In this document: piece after piece, positions 45,301-57,754 of the stretch | Position numbering within the stretch: the first letter of the stretch is position 1 | Layout: each line of letters opens with the position of its first letter | Source: Dugong dugon | Taxonomy: Eukaryota > Chordata > Mammalia > Sirenia > Dugongidae | Reading direction: 5' to 3' | DNA: 64,000 nucleotides | Assembly: GCA_030035585.1 (NCBI GenBank) | Contig: CM057477.1 | Span: 57,083,447 to 57,147,446, forward strand | Notes under the pieces: generated by a model | Database searches by the model: none | What the model saw: the letters and a program-made list of their open reading frames with translations, nothing else | Told to the model about the DNA's origin: nothing | Position numbers and translations under genes: made by a program

Positions 45301-48300
45301 ATGACAGCAACAAACTCAAATCTATCAATAATTACACTGAATGTAAATGGACTCAATAAACCCATAAAGAGACAGAGAGTGACAGAATGGATACGGAAAC
45401 AGGATCCTCAATATGCTATCTACAGGAGACACACCTTAGAGACAAAGACATGAATTTATTAAAAGTCAAAGGTTGGAAAAAAATATATCATGCTAACAAC
45501 TACCAAAAAGAGCAGAAGTGGCAATATTAATCTCAGATAAAATAGACTTTAAGACAAAATCCACCATAAATGACAAAGAAGGACACTATATAATGATTAA
45601 GGGGATGATCCATCATGAAGACATAACCATAATAAACATCTACGCACCCAACGACAAAGCTCCAAAATACATAAAAAAAACTTTAACAACACTGAAAAGA
45701 GGAATTGACAGTTCCACAATAATAGTAGGACACCACTCTCAGTAAAGGACAGAACAACTAAAAAGAAACTCAGCAACAATACAGAAGACCTAAAGGGCAC
45801 AATCAGCCAACTTGACCTCCTAGACATATATAGAACCCTCCATCCAACCGCTGCAAAGTACACATTCTTTTCCAATGCACATGGAACGTTCTCCAGAAAA
45901 GACCACATCTTAGGCCACAGAGCAATCCTCGACAAGATCCAAAACATTGAGATAATTCAAAGTATCTTCTCTGACCACAATGCCATCAAGGTAGAAATTA
46001 ACAACAGAAAGAGCAAGGAAACAAAAATCAATTACATGGACACTGAATAACACCCTGCTTACAAACCACTGGGTAATAGAAGAAATCAGAGATGGAGTAA
46101 AAATTCCTAGAATCCAATGAGAATGAAAACACATCATACCAAAACCTTTGAAACACAGCAAAGGCAGTCTTCAGAGGACAATTCATAGCATTAGATGCAC
46201 ACATCAAAAAAGAAGACAGGGACAAACTCAAAACATTAACTACACAACTTAAACAAATTGAAAGAGAACAGCAAAAAAAGTCCACAGCCACCAGAAGAAA
46301 GGCAATAATACAGATCAGAGCAGAAATAAATGAAATAGAGAATAGAAAAACAACAGAAAGAATCAACAAAACCGAAAGTTGCATCTTTGAAAGAATCAAC
46401 AAGATCGACAAACCACTGGCCAGACTGAAAAAAGAAAAACAAAAGAGGACGCAACTAACCCAAATAAGAAATGAAATGGGGGACATTACAACAGACCCAA
46501 CTGAAATAAAAAGTATCATAACAGAATATTATGAAAAACTATACTCCAACAAATTTGAAAACCTAGAGGAAATGGATAAATTTCTAGAAACACACTATCT
46601 ACCCAAACTACAACAAAGTGATGTTGAAAATCTGAACAGACCCATGACAAGAGAAGAGATTGAAAAGGTAATAAAAAAAAAATCCCAATAAAAAAAAAGC
46701 CCTGGCCCAGATGGCTTCACTGGAGAATTCTACAAAACATTCACAGAAGAGACTGTACCAGTACTACTCAAGCTATCTCAGAGCATAGAAAAGGAAGCAA
46801 CACTTCCAAATTCATTCTGTGAAGCCAGCATAACACTGATACCAAAACCAGGAAAAGACGTCACAAAAAAAGAAAATTACAGACCAATATCTCTCATGAA
46901 TATAGATGCAAAAATTCTGAACAAAATTCTAGCCAATAGAATTCAGCATCATATCAAAAAAATAATACACCATGACTAAGTAGGATTCATACCAGTTATG
47001 CAAGGATGGTTCAACATTAGAAAATCAATCAATGTAATCCACCACATAAATAAAAGGAAAGAAAAGAATCACATGATCATCTCAACAGATGCAAAAAAGG
47101 CATTCGACAACATCCAACACCCATTCCTGATAAAATTGTCAATAAAATAGGTATAGGAGGGAAATTTCTCAACATAATAAAGGGCATCTATGCAAAACCA
47201 ATGGCCAACATCATTCTTAATGGAGAGAGGCTGAAAACATACCCCTTGAGAACAGGAACAAGACAAGGATTCCCATTATCATCACTCCTATTTAACATTG
47301 TGCTGGAAGTTCTAGCTAGAGCAATAAGGCAAGAAAAAGAAATAAAGGGCATCCAAATTGGTAATGAAGAAGTTAAACTGTACCTGCTTGCGGATGATAC
47401 GATACTATACATAGAAAACCCTAAAGACTCCACGAGACTTCTACTGGAACTAACAGAAAGATTCAGCAGAGTAGCAGGATACAAGATAAACATAAAAAAT
47501 CAGTTGGATTCCTATACAGCAATAAAGAGAATGATGAAAAGGAGATCAGGAAAACAATATCATTTATGATAGCCCCTAAAAAAATAAAATACTTAGGAAT
47601 AAATCTAACCAGAGATGTAGAAGCCCTATACAAAGAAAACTACAAAACACTAATGCATGAAACCCAAAGGGATCTACATAAATGGAAAAACATACCATGC
47701 TCATGGATAGGCAGACTCAACATTGTGAAAATGACAATTCTACCCAAAGCAATTTACAAATACAATGCAATCCTGATCCAAATACCAACAACGTTCTTGG
47801 AAGAGATGGAGAAACTAATCATTAACTTTATATGGAAAGGGAAGAAGCCATGAATAAGTAAAGCACTACTGAAGAAGAAGAATAAAGTTGGAGGACTGAC
47901 ACTACCTGACCTCAGAACCTACTATACAGCTACAGTAGTCAAAACAGCCTGGTACTGGTACAACCACAGATACATTGAACAATGGAACAGAATTGAGAAC
48001 CCAGATGTAAATCCATCCACCTATGGTCACCTGATCTTCGACAAGGGCCAAAAGTCCATCAAATGGGGAAAAGACAGTCTTTTGAACAAATGGTGCTGGC
48101 AAAACTGGATATCCATCTGCAAAAAAATGAAACAGGACCCATACCTCACGCCATATACAAAAACTAATTCAAAATGGATCAAAGACCTAAATATAAAGCC
48201 AAAAACAATAAAGTTCATAGAAGAAAAAATAGGACCAACGCTACAGGCCCTAATACATGGCATTAACAGGATACAAACCATAACCATCAACATACAAACC

Positions 48301-49100
48301 CCAGAAGATAAGCTAGATAGCTGGGATCAAACACCTATGCTCTTCAAAAGACTTCACCAAAAGAATAAAAAGAGAACCTACAGACTGGGAATAAAATTTT
48401 GGATAGTACAAGTCAGACAAAGGTCTAATTTCCATAATCTACAAGAAAATCCAACACCTTTACAACAAAAAGACAAATAATCCTGTTAAAAATGGGCAAA
48501 GGAAATGAACAGACACTTCACCTAAAAAGACATTCAAGCGACCAACAGATACTTGAGGAAATGCTTGGGATCACATGTCATTAGAGAAATGCAAATTAAA
48601 ACCACGATGAGATACCATCTCACCCCGGCATTACTGGTAGGAATCAAAAACACTGGAAATAACAAATGCTGGAGGGGCTGTGGAGAGATCGGAACTCTTA
48701 TGCACTGCTGGTGGGAATGCAAAATGATACAACCATTTTGGAAAATGATATGGCATTTCCTTAGAAAGCTAGAAATAGACATACATTCGATCCAGCAATC
48801 CCACTCCTAAGAATATATCCTAGAGAAATAAGAGTCGTCACTCAAATAGACATATGCACACCTATGTTCATGGCAGCATTGTTCACAATAGCAAAACGAT
48901 GGAAACAACCTAGATTCCCATCAACAGATGAATGGATAAACAAACTATGGTGCATACACAGAATGGAGTACTATGCAACGAGAAAGAACAATGATGAATC
49001 TGTGAAACATCTCATCACATGGATGAAACTGGAGGACATTATGCTGAGTGAAATAAGTCAATCACAAAAGGACAAATATTGTATGAGACCTCTATTGTAA
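45301..49100 (+). pseudogene. L1-A ORF2 (endonuclease/reverse transcriptase), broken
   Basis: ORF2p of L1 nicks genomic DNA and primes reverse transcription there. ATG at 45301 opens 'MTATNSNLSIITLNVNGLN', the canonical L1 endonuclease start. Then come 'IINIYAPNDKAP' (about 45630), a damaged VGDFN block (about 45726), 'SDHNAIKVEINN' (about 45975), the RT with '[18 protein letters not shown]' and '[13 protein letters not shown]' (ADD box at 47390-47398), '[10 protein letters not shown]' type sequence near 48090, the Cys-rich end '[15 protein letters not shown]' near 48700, and a C-terminus 'SQKDKYCMRPLL' stop at 49100. Roughly 1,266 codons, close to the usual ~1,275. Multiple frameshifts (first near 45405) and stops inactivate it. 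Confidence 0.92.
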
Positions 49101-50278
49101 AAACCCAGTAAGAAGTTCACACGCAAAATGTAACAATCTTTGTTGGTTACCAAGGATGGGAGGGGTCAGGGGGAAATACTAAGGCAATAGATAAGTGGTG
49201 TCTTGGGTGAAGGGTGAGACAGTACACAATACAGGGGAAATCAGCACAACTTGTACAAGGAAAGGTCATGGAAGCTGCATAGACACATCCAAACTCCCTT
49301 AGGGACTGAATTGCTGGGCAGAGGGCTTTGGGGACCATGGTCTCCAGGAGCATCTAGTTCAATTGTCATAACACAGTTTATGAAGACAATGTTCTATACT
49401 TTACCTTAGTGAGTAGCGTCTGGGGTCTTAAAAGTCTGTGAGCAGCCATCTAAGATACTCCACTGGTCTCATCCCTTTGGGAGCAAGGGAGAGTGAAGAG
49501 AACAGGATACAAGGAAAAGATTAGTCCGAAGAACTAATTGACCACAGCTTCCAAGGCCTCCACCAGACTGAGTCCAGTACAGGTAGATGGTGCCCGGCTA
49601 CCACCACTGACTGCTCTGACCGGGATCACAACAGAGGGTTCTGGACAGAGCTGGAGAAGGATGTAGAACAAAATTCGAACACACACACAAAACACCAGAT
49701 TTACTGGCCTAAAGGAGACTGGAGAAACCCCGAGAGTATGGCCCCCAGACACCCTTTTGGCTCAATGGCGAAGTCACTTCCAAGGTTCACTGTTCAGCCA
49801 GGAAGTGGACAGCCCCACAGAACCAGATGGGACTAATGAGGCACAGCAGTCCAGGGACAAGGGCTGGAAGGCAGAGATGGACAGGAAAACTGGTGATGGG
49901 GAACCCAGGGCCGAGTAAGCATAATGTTGATGTGTTGTGACGTTGTTGACCATTGTCATAGGGCAACCTGTGTGCTGGCTGTTTAATGGGAAACTGTTTT
50001 GATCTGTGTACCTTCATCTAAAGTGAGAATAGCAGCACAATCGGAGGAGTGTAGTCGATGTCACTGAACTGTGCATGTAGAAGTTTTTGAAATGGTGTAT
50101 CTTTGGCTATGGATATTTTCACCAAAAAGAAAAAAAAAGGGGGTCAAGAGGGGAGAGGGTTGATGTGTCATGGGGTTGTTGACCATTGTCATAAAATAAT
50201 GTGTCTACTGCTGTTTAATGAAAAACTATTTGTTCTGTAAACCTTCACCTGAAGTAAAATAAATAGAAAGAAAAAGAA
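49101..50278 (+). mobile_element. L1-A 3'UTR with duplicated end
   Basis: The 3'UTR is collinear with L1-B to about 50022 ('gtaccttcatctaaagtg'). An extra ~120 bp with 'cactgaactgtgcatgtag' and 'ttcaccaaaaagaaaaaaaa' follows, then the final ~120 bp of the 3'UTR appear again (50140-50259). A last A-rich tail ends at 50278. Confidence 0.85.
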
Positions 50279-50290
50279 AAAAAGTTAAAC

Positions 50291-50875
50291 ATATACCCAC
50301 CATATGACGAAGCCACTCCACTTCCAGCTATTTACCAAAGAGAAATAAAAGAATATTTCTACAGAAAGACTTACACACAAATGTTAGTAAGAGCTTTATT
50401 TGCAATAGCCAAAAACTGAAGATAATCCAAATGTCCATCAAAGTTAAAGAGATTCACAAACTTTAGTGAATCCATACAATTGAATAAGACACAGCAATAA
50501 AGAGGAATAAACCACTGTTACATGCAAAAACATGCATGAATTTCAAAATAATTATGCGCAGTGAAAGAAACTAGACAGAAACAATACCGACTATATGATT
50601 CCTTTTATATAGAATTCTAGAAAATTCAACTCATCTATAGTGACAGAAAGTAAATCAGTAGTTGACTGAGCATGGGAAGGGGGTTGTCACAGGGAGTAAC
50701 AGGAGGATGACATTACAAAAGGGCACAAAGAAATTTTTGGTGGAAAGGATATGAGCATTATCTTGACTGTTTTACAAGTCTGTGCATGAGTCAAAACTTA
50801 TGAAATTGAACAATTTACATTTGTACAATTTATAACAGATCAATTATATCTCAGTAAAGTTGTTATAAAAAATAT
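50291..50875 (+). mobile_element. Ancient L1 (L1M), right piece and 3'UTR
   Basis: Continues from 41886: 'cactccacttccagctattt', 'tgcaatagccaaaaactg', 'ccaaatgtccatcaaagtt', then the 3'UTR with 'tcaaaacttatgaaattg' and 'aattatatctcagtaaagtt', ending in A's. Confidence 0.85.
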
Positions 50876-51442
50876 GGTTGTACAAGAAAGTACTCATGAC
50901 ATACTGTCTCACTTAATATGTATCATTTAGAAATGTCACGGAAAATGGCTGGAAAGAATCAAGCATGTTTGGTTGTAGAGAGTTACTGGAGTTCAAGGTA
51001 GAGAAGAAAGGACTACTGTTTTGCATTGTAAGTCTTTTATAGCTTTGGATTTCAAAACTCTCTATACATATTATGTTGTTTTGATAAAAATAAAAGTAAC
51101 TATTAAGAGAAGTACACAATTGACTGTGATACACTGTAAAAGTTGAAAACCATGGTAATGTCCAAAAAAAAAAAGAACTAATAAAGACTAGATAGCAATT
51201 TGAACCCACCACTAAAGAACTAATACAATTTAACTTCAGACAGTCTAAACATCTTTCCCAAACTGTATTTTATTCTGCAAGCCACTGATTATTATCCTTG
51301 TTGTTTATTAGGACTCTCCAGATGTTCAAGGAACACTATCATTTTAATTCCAGAAATAACAGTCCCTGAAATATTAGGAAAACACTTCCATCCCACAAAG
51401 AACTTTCAATATACTGGGTGGAAGAATCATGGTTTTGTTTTT
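50876..51442. other. Unclassified AT-rich stretch
   Basis: A 99-codon frame on - (50913-51212) has a hydrophobic, low-complexity translation and no domain. Nothing else recognised. Confidence 0.4.
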
Positions 51443-51876
51443 TTTTTTAATTTTATTGCATTTATTTTATTTTTAAACAGCTTTATTGAGATATAATTCA
51501 CGTACCATAAGATGCATCCATTTAAAGTGCAAAATTCAATGGTTTCTAGTATGGTCATTGATATGTGCAATCATCATGGTCAATTTTATAGTCAATTTTA
51601 GAATATTTCCATAACCTCAAAAAGAAACCCAGTATCTTTTAGCTATTACTTCCCTATCTCCCATTGGCCACCACCTCCATCCTAAAAACTTCTAAAGTAC
51701 TTTCCATCTCTATAGTTTTCCCTGTTCTGGACTTTCATCTGAATGGAATCACATAATATGTGAACTTTGTGACCGGCATCTTTCATTTAGCATAATGTTT
51801 TCAAGGCTCCTCCAAGTTGTAGCATGAATCAACACTCATTTTTATGGCTGAATAATATTCCGTTGTAGGGAGTCAT
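51443..51876 (-). mobile_element. Ancient L1 (L1M) fragment, antisense
   Basis: 'tttattgagatataattcac', 'ccatttaaagtgcaaaattc', 'atctgaatggaatcacataa' and 'ggctgaataatattccgttg' are the reverse complement of old L1 3' sequence. The last of these is the complement of the 'ggaatattattcagcc' block of ORF2. It is one of the few L1 pieces on the minus strand here. Confidence 0.8.
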
Positions 51877-52330
51877 GTTTTTATGCTTTCTGGGAGGTCC
51901 CCCAGGATAAGAAATACACTTATATACTAAGAGGAAAAATGTAATCTCGTGTGGTCAAAGAAGATAACATGCTATTAAAACTAAATAAACTTAGTTCACA
52001 ATACTTACCACTGATGACTTCTTGAAAACCTAGCTTGTCTAAATGGAAACTTGCACCATCATATGCTAGTGATCTGTGTAATCATGGGAAGCTCATTTAA
52101 GTTTTATGAACCTTATTTTTTCAAGTATAAAATAAAAAGGCCAGACCAGTTGTTTGCTAAACCTCTCTTGACTTTGGATATATTTAGATAGGATGACTAA
52201 AATGCCATTGATTGTAAGAGAAAAACCATTGACAGTTGATCTGTGACAATATACATTTATGCACTTTAGGATTTTTATTTTAAAACTTATTGAAAGATCT
52301 TCCTTAGATCTTTTAAGCTATTTTTATAAA
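51877..52330. other. Unclassified non-coding stretch
   Basis: No gene or recognised repeat. Confidence 0.35.
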
Positions 52331-52555
52331 GGAGCCCTGGTAGTACAGTGGTTAAAGTGCTTGGCTGTTAACTGAAAAGCTGGCAATTTGAACCCACTGG
52401 CCACTCTGTGGAAGAAAGATGTGGCAGTCTGGTCTCGTAAAGATCACAGCCTTGGAGACCCTACGGGGCAGTTCTACTCTGTCCTACAGGGTTGCTACAA
52501 TCAGAATCAACATGATGGCAATGAGTTTGGGGTTTTTTGTTTTTTGTTTTTTGGT
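52331..52555 (+). mobile_element. AfroSINE
   Basis: 'ggagccctggtagtacagtg', 'gcttggctgttaactg', 'aagatgtggcagtctgg', 'cagttctactctgtcctac', then a T-rich 3' end with (GTTTTTT)n. Confidence 0.9.
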
Positions 52556-53135
52556 TTTTTTGGTGTTTTCATATAGCATTCTTTTGCATACATTAAAAAG
52601 GAAAATGTCAATGAAATAAATTGGTAGAAGTTTCGCAAAACTTTTTGGTATCCTGAATTTGACTCTTTTGAGCCACTTTCTGACCCGCCCAAGAGCACTG
52701 ATAGGCAACATTTCTTAGAAGAGTGGGCCACTATTGTCGCCAGGATTTTCTCCCAATCTGCTTGCACCCATTCTGCAAGATTTCATATCGGTGCTTTCAT
52801 GCAAGGGTTTCAGACGACAACCTCATATTCCGTGCTCAAATCTTTCTTAAATGGTGTGTTGATGGAAGTGTCACAGGGCTGCTGTTTTTCAGTCATATCA
52901 TGAAGTTCAAGCATGCACAAGCAATGGTTACGGTAGCAAAACTGTCCCCTGGCACTATCAGTTAGAAGAGACTCTTGCTTTCAGAAAAGTTAAAACGTGG
53001 AGGAAAAGTCATCTTAGAATTGGTGAAATACAATAGCAATGAAGAATCAGTGAAGTATATAAATTACTAACCCAGCACTATATAGCAGTTGCACCAATTA
53101 AGTTAACTAAGGCTGAGAACACACATCCATGGGCA

Positions 53136-53188
<53 letters not shown>

Positions 53189-54169
53189 ATGCCTTAAATA
53201 AACCAGGATTGGGATATGGGCAAGCAATACTCTTTAACATTGGGAAACACCTCTGCTGGTGTCGTCAGTTTGTTCCCTCAGGGTATTTAACGTCTGTGAT
53301 TATACATTAAACCAGTTATGTGTTGTGCAAGAAAAAATTTGGAAAGACCAACGAATGTACATCATCTTCTTAATCATGAAGTTATTTCTGGTGCATATGC
53401 CTCTTACCTATATTAAGATGCTAACATTTGAATACATGATATTTACTCCTCCCATTATACTGCTATCATACATTCTCTGAAGAGTGAGATACCTCTAATG
53501 GAAAGTGTCTCTTGATTTCTGCTTCCCAGTGGTTTCTGTGTTCTGCCTGATCAACTGATTTTAATCACTTCTCATTGCATGAATGTATGTTGGCTCCTCT
53601 CCGGAGGCAAAAAGGGCTGATTCCTCTCAGAATTAGGAAAGCAAAGCATTGCAGGGCCATTAGTAGCATTGATTTGGGGGCAGGGTGTAAACAGGAAATA
53701 AATATGCATGGACCCTTATCACTTTTCCTGAAAATGAATAGGCAGGAAAAAATACTCAGCTGATCTGTAAGAAAATATGGATTTACTTTTGCTTGCTCAA
53801 GCTTGGGAATGAGTGCAGAGGCAAGCTAGCTCTGGGACCAATTTCTCTCTGCCCTTCCTGCCCTGAAAATGACATTCTTAGCAGACCATTAAGAAAAATG
53901 TTATAACTTCTAGTGAGACCACCCGCTAGGTCTCAGTGCTGGGACGATTACATCTATCGGAAATAATGACCCATAACTAGAATAAAACACATTAATAACA
54001 TCACATTTACCCAGGATAATGAGTTTCACCATTTTATATTGCAGAGACCAAGTTAATCAGTAAAAGCATTACCAAAAAAAAAAAAAAAAAAAAAATGAGA
54101 GCAACTAGCAGGCACAGAGTAGATAATGAATATAAAAGCAGAATGTTCAGGCTAATTATTTTTGCTTCC
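52556..54169. other. Mostly unique non-coding DNA
   Basis: No gene. Contains an (AC)23 microsatellite and an A22 run (54074-54095). Short frames only. Confidence 0.45.
53137..53182. repeat. (AC)23 microsatellite
   Basis: Uninterrupted AC run of about 46 bp, likely polymorphic. Confidence 0.97.
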
Positions 54170-54181
54170 TTTAGAACTGAG

Positions 54182-54392
54182 AAGGAACCCTGGTGGTGCA
54201 GTGGTTAATCGCTTGTCTGCTAACTGAAAGGCTGGTAGATCGAACCCACCAAACCGCTCCATGAGAGAAAGATGTGGCAGTATGCTTCCGTAAAGATTAC
54301 AGCCTTGGAAACCAACCCTATGGGGCAGCTGTACTCTGTCCCGTAGGGTCACTATGAGTCAGAATCTACTCAATGGGAGTGGGTTGGCATGG
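54182..54392 (+). mobile_element. AfroSINE with target-site duplication
   Basis: 'gaaccctggtggtgcagtgg', 'gtctgctaactgaaagg', 'tagatcgaacccacc', 'gtaaagattacagccttgg', 'cactatgagtcagaatc'. Direct repeats tttagaactgag at 54170-54181 and tttagaactaag at 54393-54404. Confidence 0.92.
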
Positions 54393-54532
54393 TTTAGAAC
54401 TAAGACTAGGTGTAATGGGCAGTAAAGGATGGAGCACTAGGTTGAGAGTAGTAACTTGCCTTCTGTGTGTGGCTTCATGTGCTAAGAAAGAACTGGAAGT
54501 ACCTTCCTCTGGACATAACAGAAAACATGAGG

Positions 54533-54715
54533 TCATGAGGTATAATGGAAAGAGGCTTGAATCAGGAGTTGGGAGACCACAGGTCTTAACTCCAGCTGTG
54601 CTGATAACAAGCTGTGTAACCCTGAACAATTCACTTCACCTCTCTGAGCCTCACTTTCTTATCTGCTTAGACTAGATGATCTCTTAAATCCCTTCCAATT
54701 CTCATATCTTGCGAT
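54533..54715 (+). mobile_element. MIR SINE
   Basis: 'aagctgtgtaaccctgaac', 'aattcacttcacctctctg', 'gcctcactttcttatctg' follow the MIR core order. The overlapping 100-codon frame (54373-54675) is therefore not a gene. Confidence 0.75.
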
Positions 54716-55062
54716 TTGAAGCAGAATGTCAACCTGACGTGGGAATGGTCTGAAATGTAATAAAAATGCCTATAAAACCTCGAAGTTCCATGATCCTTGG
54801 GACAGCAAACAGGAGGGATCAGACTGCATTGGCATTTAGGAGCCCACTTCGACACATCAATGGAGGCCCTGGTAAAGCACAGGACTGTAGAGCAGCGCCA
54901 CATCAGGGCCAGACTAGATAAGGCTGTGCTTTTCCCATTACCCAGGCAACAGCTTGGGTTGATTGTATTTTATTTCAGGAATTTCAGTATCTATAATAAC
55001 AGAACGAAACTAATCAGAAATAAGACTGAGTATACAAGCTGTGTAAATCACTTCTATTAATA

Positions 55063-55249
55063 CAGTAAAACCTATGAAAGCCAGAACCTGTGTAAGGCTG
55101 AAACCTATCAGAGAAGGAAAACTCAAATATTTTCCACGAAAACAAGCAATAGAAAACGGTAAGACTGCACCCTTTTGATGGCAGAAAACTTGTAAGACCT
55201 GGAAAAACAAGGTGACCTTGTTGAGTTCTGACTTTCACAGGTTTCATTA
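55063..55249 (+). mobile_element. Short DNA-transposon-like element (MITE), copy 1
   Basis: 187 bp with inverted ends: 'cagtaaaacctatgaaagcc' at the left, and 'actttcacaggtttcatta' at the right (complement of the left end with a few changes). TA flanks both ends (55061-55062 and 55250-55251), the target of Tc1/mariner-type transposases. Internal sequence matches 57755-57942 in opposite orientation. No ORF for a transposase. Confidence 0.8.
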
Positions 55250-55326
55250 TATATATAAACACAATTAAAAGTTAACCTTATAATTTAGTAGTTTGGGGGA
55301 TTAAAGGAACAGGAGAGTAGGAAGTT

Positions 55327-55482
55327 AGTTCCCATTGCCTACGAGTCGATTTCGACTGGTAAGGACCCTATAGGACCATATAGAACTGCCCCATAGCATT
55401 TCCAAGGAGTGGCTGGTGGATTCGAACTGCTGATCTTTTAGTTAGCAGCCAAACTCTTAACAGCTGCGCCATCAGGGCTCCA
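55327..55482 (-). mobile_element. AfroSINE, internally shortened
   Basis: 'ccattgcctacgagtcgatt', 'atagaactgccccatagc', 'aaggagtggctggtgg', 'attcgaactgctgatc', 'cgccatcagggctcc'. The middle part carrying 'gtaaagattacagcc' is absent. Flanking 'aggaagtta' and 'aggaaatta' may be its TSD. Confidence 0.85.
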
Positions 55483-57752
55483 GGAAATTAAATACTTTTT
55501 AAATTTTATTTTAAAACAACTTTTTTTTCTTTTGTTTAGAAAGTCTTGGACTCAGTGTATATTAAATGGGCTGCTATGACTTATCAAAGAAGGATTTTTA
55601 TATACTATTCACTGTGGTTATAAAGCTCCAGCCTCAGTCTCTCTGTCTCTCTTTTTTTTTCATTTTAGACATTATGTTGTTCAACCATCGCTATTACCTG
55701 TTTGCAAATTTTCCCGTCACCGTTAAGAGAAGCTGAGTGTCACCTCAGGTCCTCAATCTCTCTCATAATTTTCTGCTTTTTTTTGGTGACTGAACACTCC
55801 TTTTGTTTTAGAAAAATGTACTTCCTAACCCATCATGACTATATTCCCATTGAAACATAAAGTGACCAAATGTAATCACACGAGCATGTAAAGAATGAAA
55901 ACTCTGCGTCCAATGCCCAGTGTGAGTCTGTGTCCTTCCGTCAACTGCTGTTGGTATTTTAGAGGAAAAGAGTCACAATGACCTTTTTATTTGAATCAAG
56001 ATACAAAGTATTGAGGTGATTTTCAGGAGAGAGTGGAAGTGGGTACAGTATGCGTTGACATTTTGAATGTAGAGTCACACTGACACCTGAACACCAAACT
56101 CTCTGGGACACAAAAACTCTAATCTTGCTACATAATGCTGTTCCATTTAGCTTCAAATTATTACCTGAATCAAATTTTAAATTAGTCCACTTAAAGAACA
56201 AATTACCAAAAGTTTAATTTTCTATTCCTAACAAATCCCACTACAAGCACCAGCTACCTGAAGCCAAGAAGATTGATATTTTTTTTCTCCCAAGTGCAAG
56301 TGAAATATCAAAATCAACTAATTCTCCCTCAAAATAAATGTGAAACCCATTCACACTTACAATTTTGGGTAGAGTCAAATTTTAGCCAGATATAATCAGA
56401 AATGGTCCTTAAGTCAAATCTCCTCCTTGCTACCCCTAAATAAAATACAGATGATAATAGAAAGGCTGATAGCTTCTTGTAAAGAAGGCAAAAGTGATTG
56501 AAAGAAGATGTAAAAATTAATGATATCTGGCTAACATTATTTAAATAGACAATAGCTCTATCAATAAAAAGAAGCCCTAACAAATGTGTTTCATGACAAA
56601 TATATTAACCACTTTTCATCATCTGGGACCTTCATAAATCAATAAGAGAACATATTTATCTATTTCTAATAGAATTCATTTAATTCTAGTTGCTATAGTT
56701 ACAAGAGTCCTAGAATGAGTTTTGTTTCATCATAATTGCTGCATGTGATTATAGCAACAGCTGAACTCCACCTTCAACCAGCGGCGCTCGTTTGTGAATA
56801 AAGAAAATCCCTTATCAGAAAGTAATTGAACTAGAATTCCAAACGTACCATTGAGCACTCGCTGTCCTCAGAGTTGGCAAATATGTCTCCAACTTCAGCA
56901 TAGTTATCTCTGAAAGGCACATCAATAGTACAAGAACAACTTAGAAGAATATTATAAAAAATGTTTGAAGTGATGGGGAGATTTACAGAATTTAAAATAA
57001 TTTCTTCTTGCCTTGTACCAAAGGTCACGAGGACAAATCTGACCTTCAGGCTAATTGGCAACCCTTGATCTATCTTTTTTACCAGATACCTTTCAGTTGG
57101 TGTAGATATTAAATTTGAAATGTATTCTTTCACAGCCAGTTCATTGCCAATCGATTCACTATCAGTTTATCCATTTAAAAAACACAATCAAGTCAGATAA
57201 ATTACTGTTAAGCCTTATAGGATATTTTAGCATTCATGTCAAAGGCCACAAAGTAAAGACAAGTAAAAGCATCTTTCTTCATGTTACTTTCTTAAAAGCA
57301 GCAAACTTCCAGGAAGCATAAACTAGGAGGAATCGTATTTTACCATTTGGGAAAAGGGGACTATAGAAAGCACAAAGAATACCATTTCTTCCATAAGAAA
57401 ACCTCAAACAAAATGTTCATGAACACAACTCCAACAAGTATGCCAGTCGCAAATCATCTGTCAGTGAAAGACATAACCCTTTAAATCTTGAAAAACAAAA
57501 CACTTTCTGTTTATCACTAACTCCTTTTAAATATGTATTTGTCTACTTATAAAGTCTACAATGCTGCGTGTGAAATCCGAAAGGACAATATGTCGTGAAA
57601 ACACTGAAGGACAAGGAACTTCAACTAAAATTGTCTTTTCCCATATGGCAACTTAAGACAAATGGTCTTAAGCATGTTATTTTGAGAGACACACAATTTT
57701 TAAATAACTGCAGATTCCTCAAGTTATTCTAGAAATGAAAAGTAGACAGAAG
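55483..57752. other. Unique non-coding DNA with one weak exon candidate
   Basis: No repeat recognised across about 2.2 kb. On the minus strand a frame open from about 57168 to 56829 contains a splice-bounded 61-nt segment at 56849-56909 (see findings). I cannot assign it to any protein. Confidence 0.4.
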
Positions 57753-57754
57753 TA

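Larger units (their letters stand above)
41899..50278 (+). mobile_element. L1-A: full-length L1 (8.4 kb) nested in ancient L1
   Basis: Complete structure: 5'UTR, ORF1, ORF2, 3'UTR and A-rich tail. The 12-bp duplication aaaaagttaagc / aaaaagttaaac lies at 41887-41898 and 50279-50290. The left junction reads ttctt/aaaaagtt, the L1 endonuclease TT/AAAA preference. The host is an older L1 whose sequence is continuous across the insertion. Both ORFs are disrupted, so this copy cannot move by itself. Confidence 0.95.

Noticed and set aside
46028-46519. 163-codon minus-strand, membrane-protein-like frame
   Set aside because: Antisense shadow of L1-A ORF2.
54373-54675. 100-codon plus-strand frame
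   Set aside because: Runs from a SINE end into a MIR and so is made of repeats.
54930-54960. X-box (RFX)-like 'attacccaggcaacag'
   Set aside because: A single short motif match with no supporting context. Expected by chance in 64 kb.
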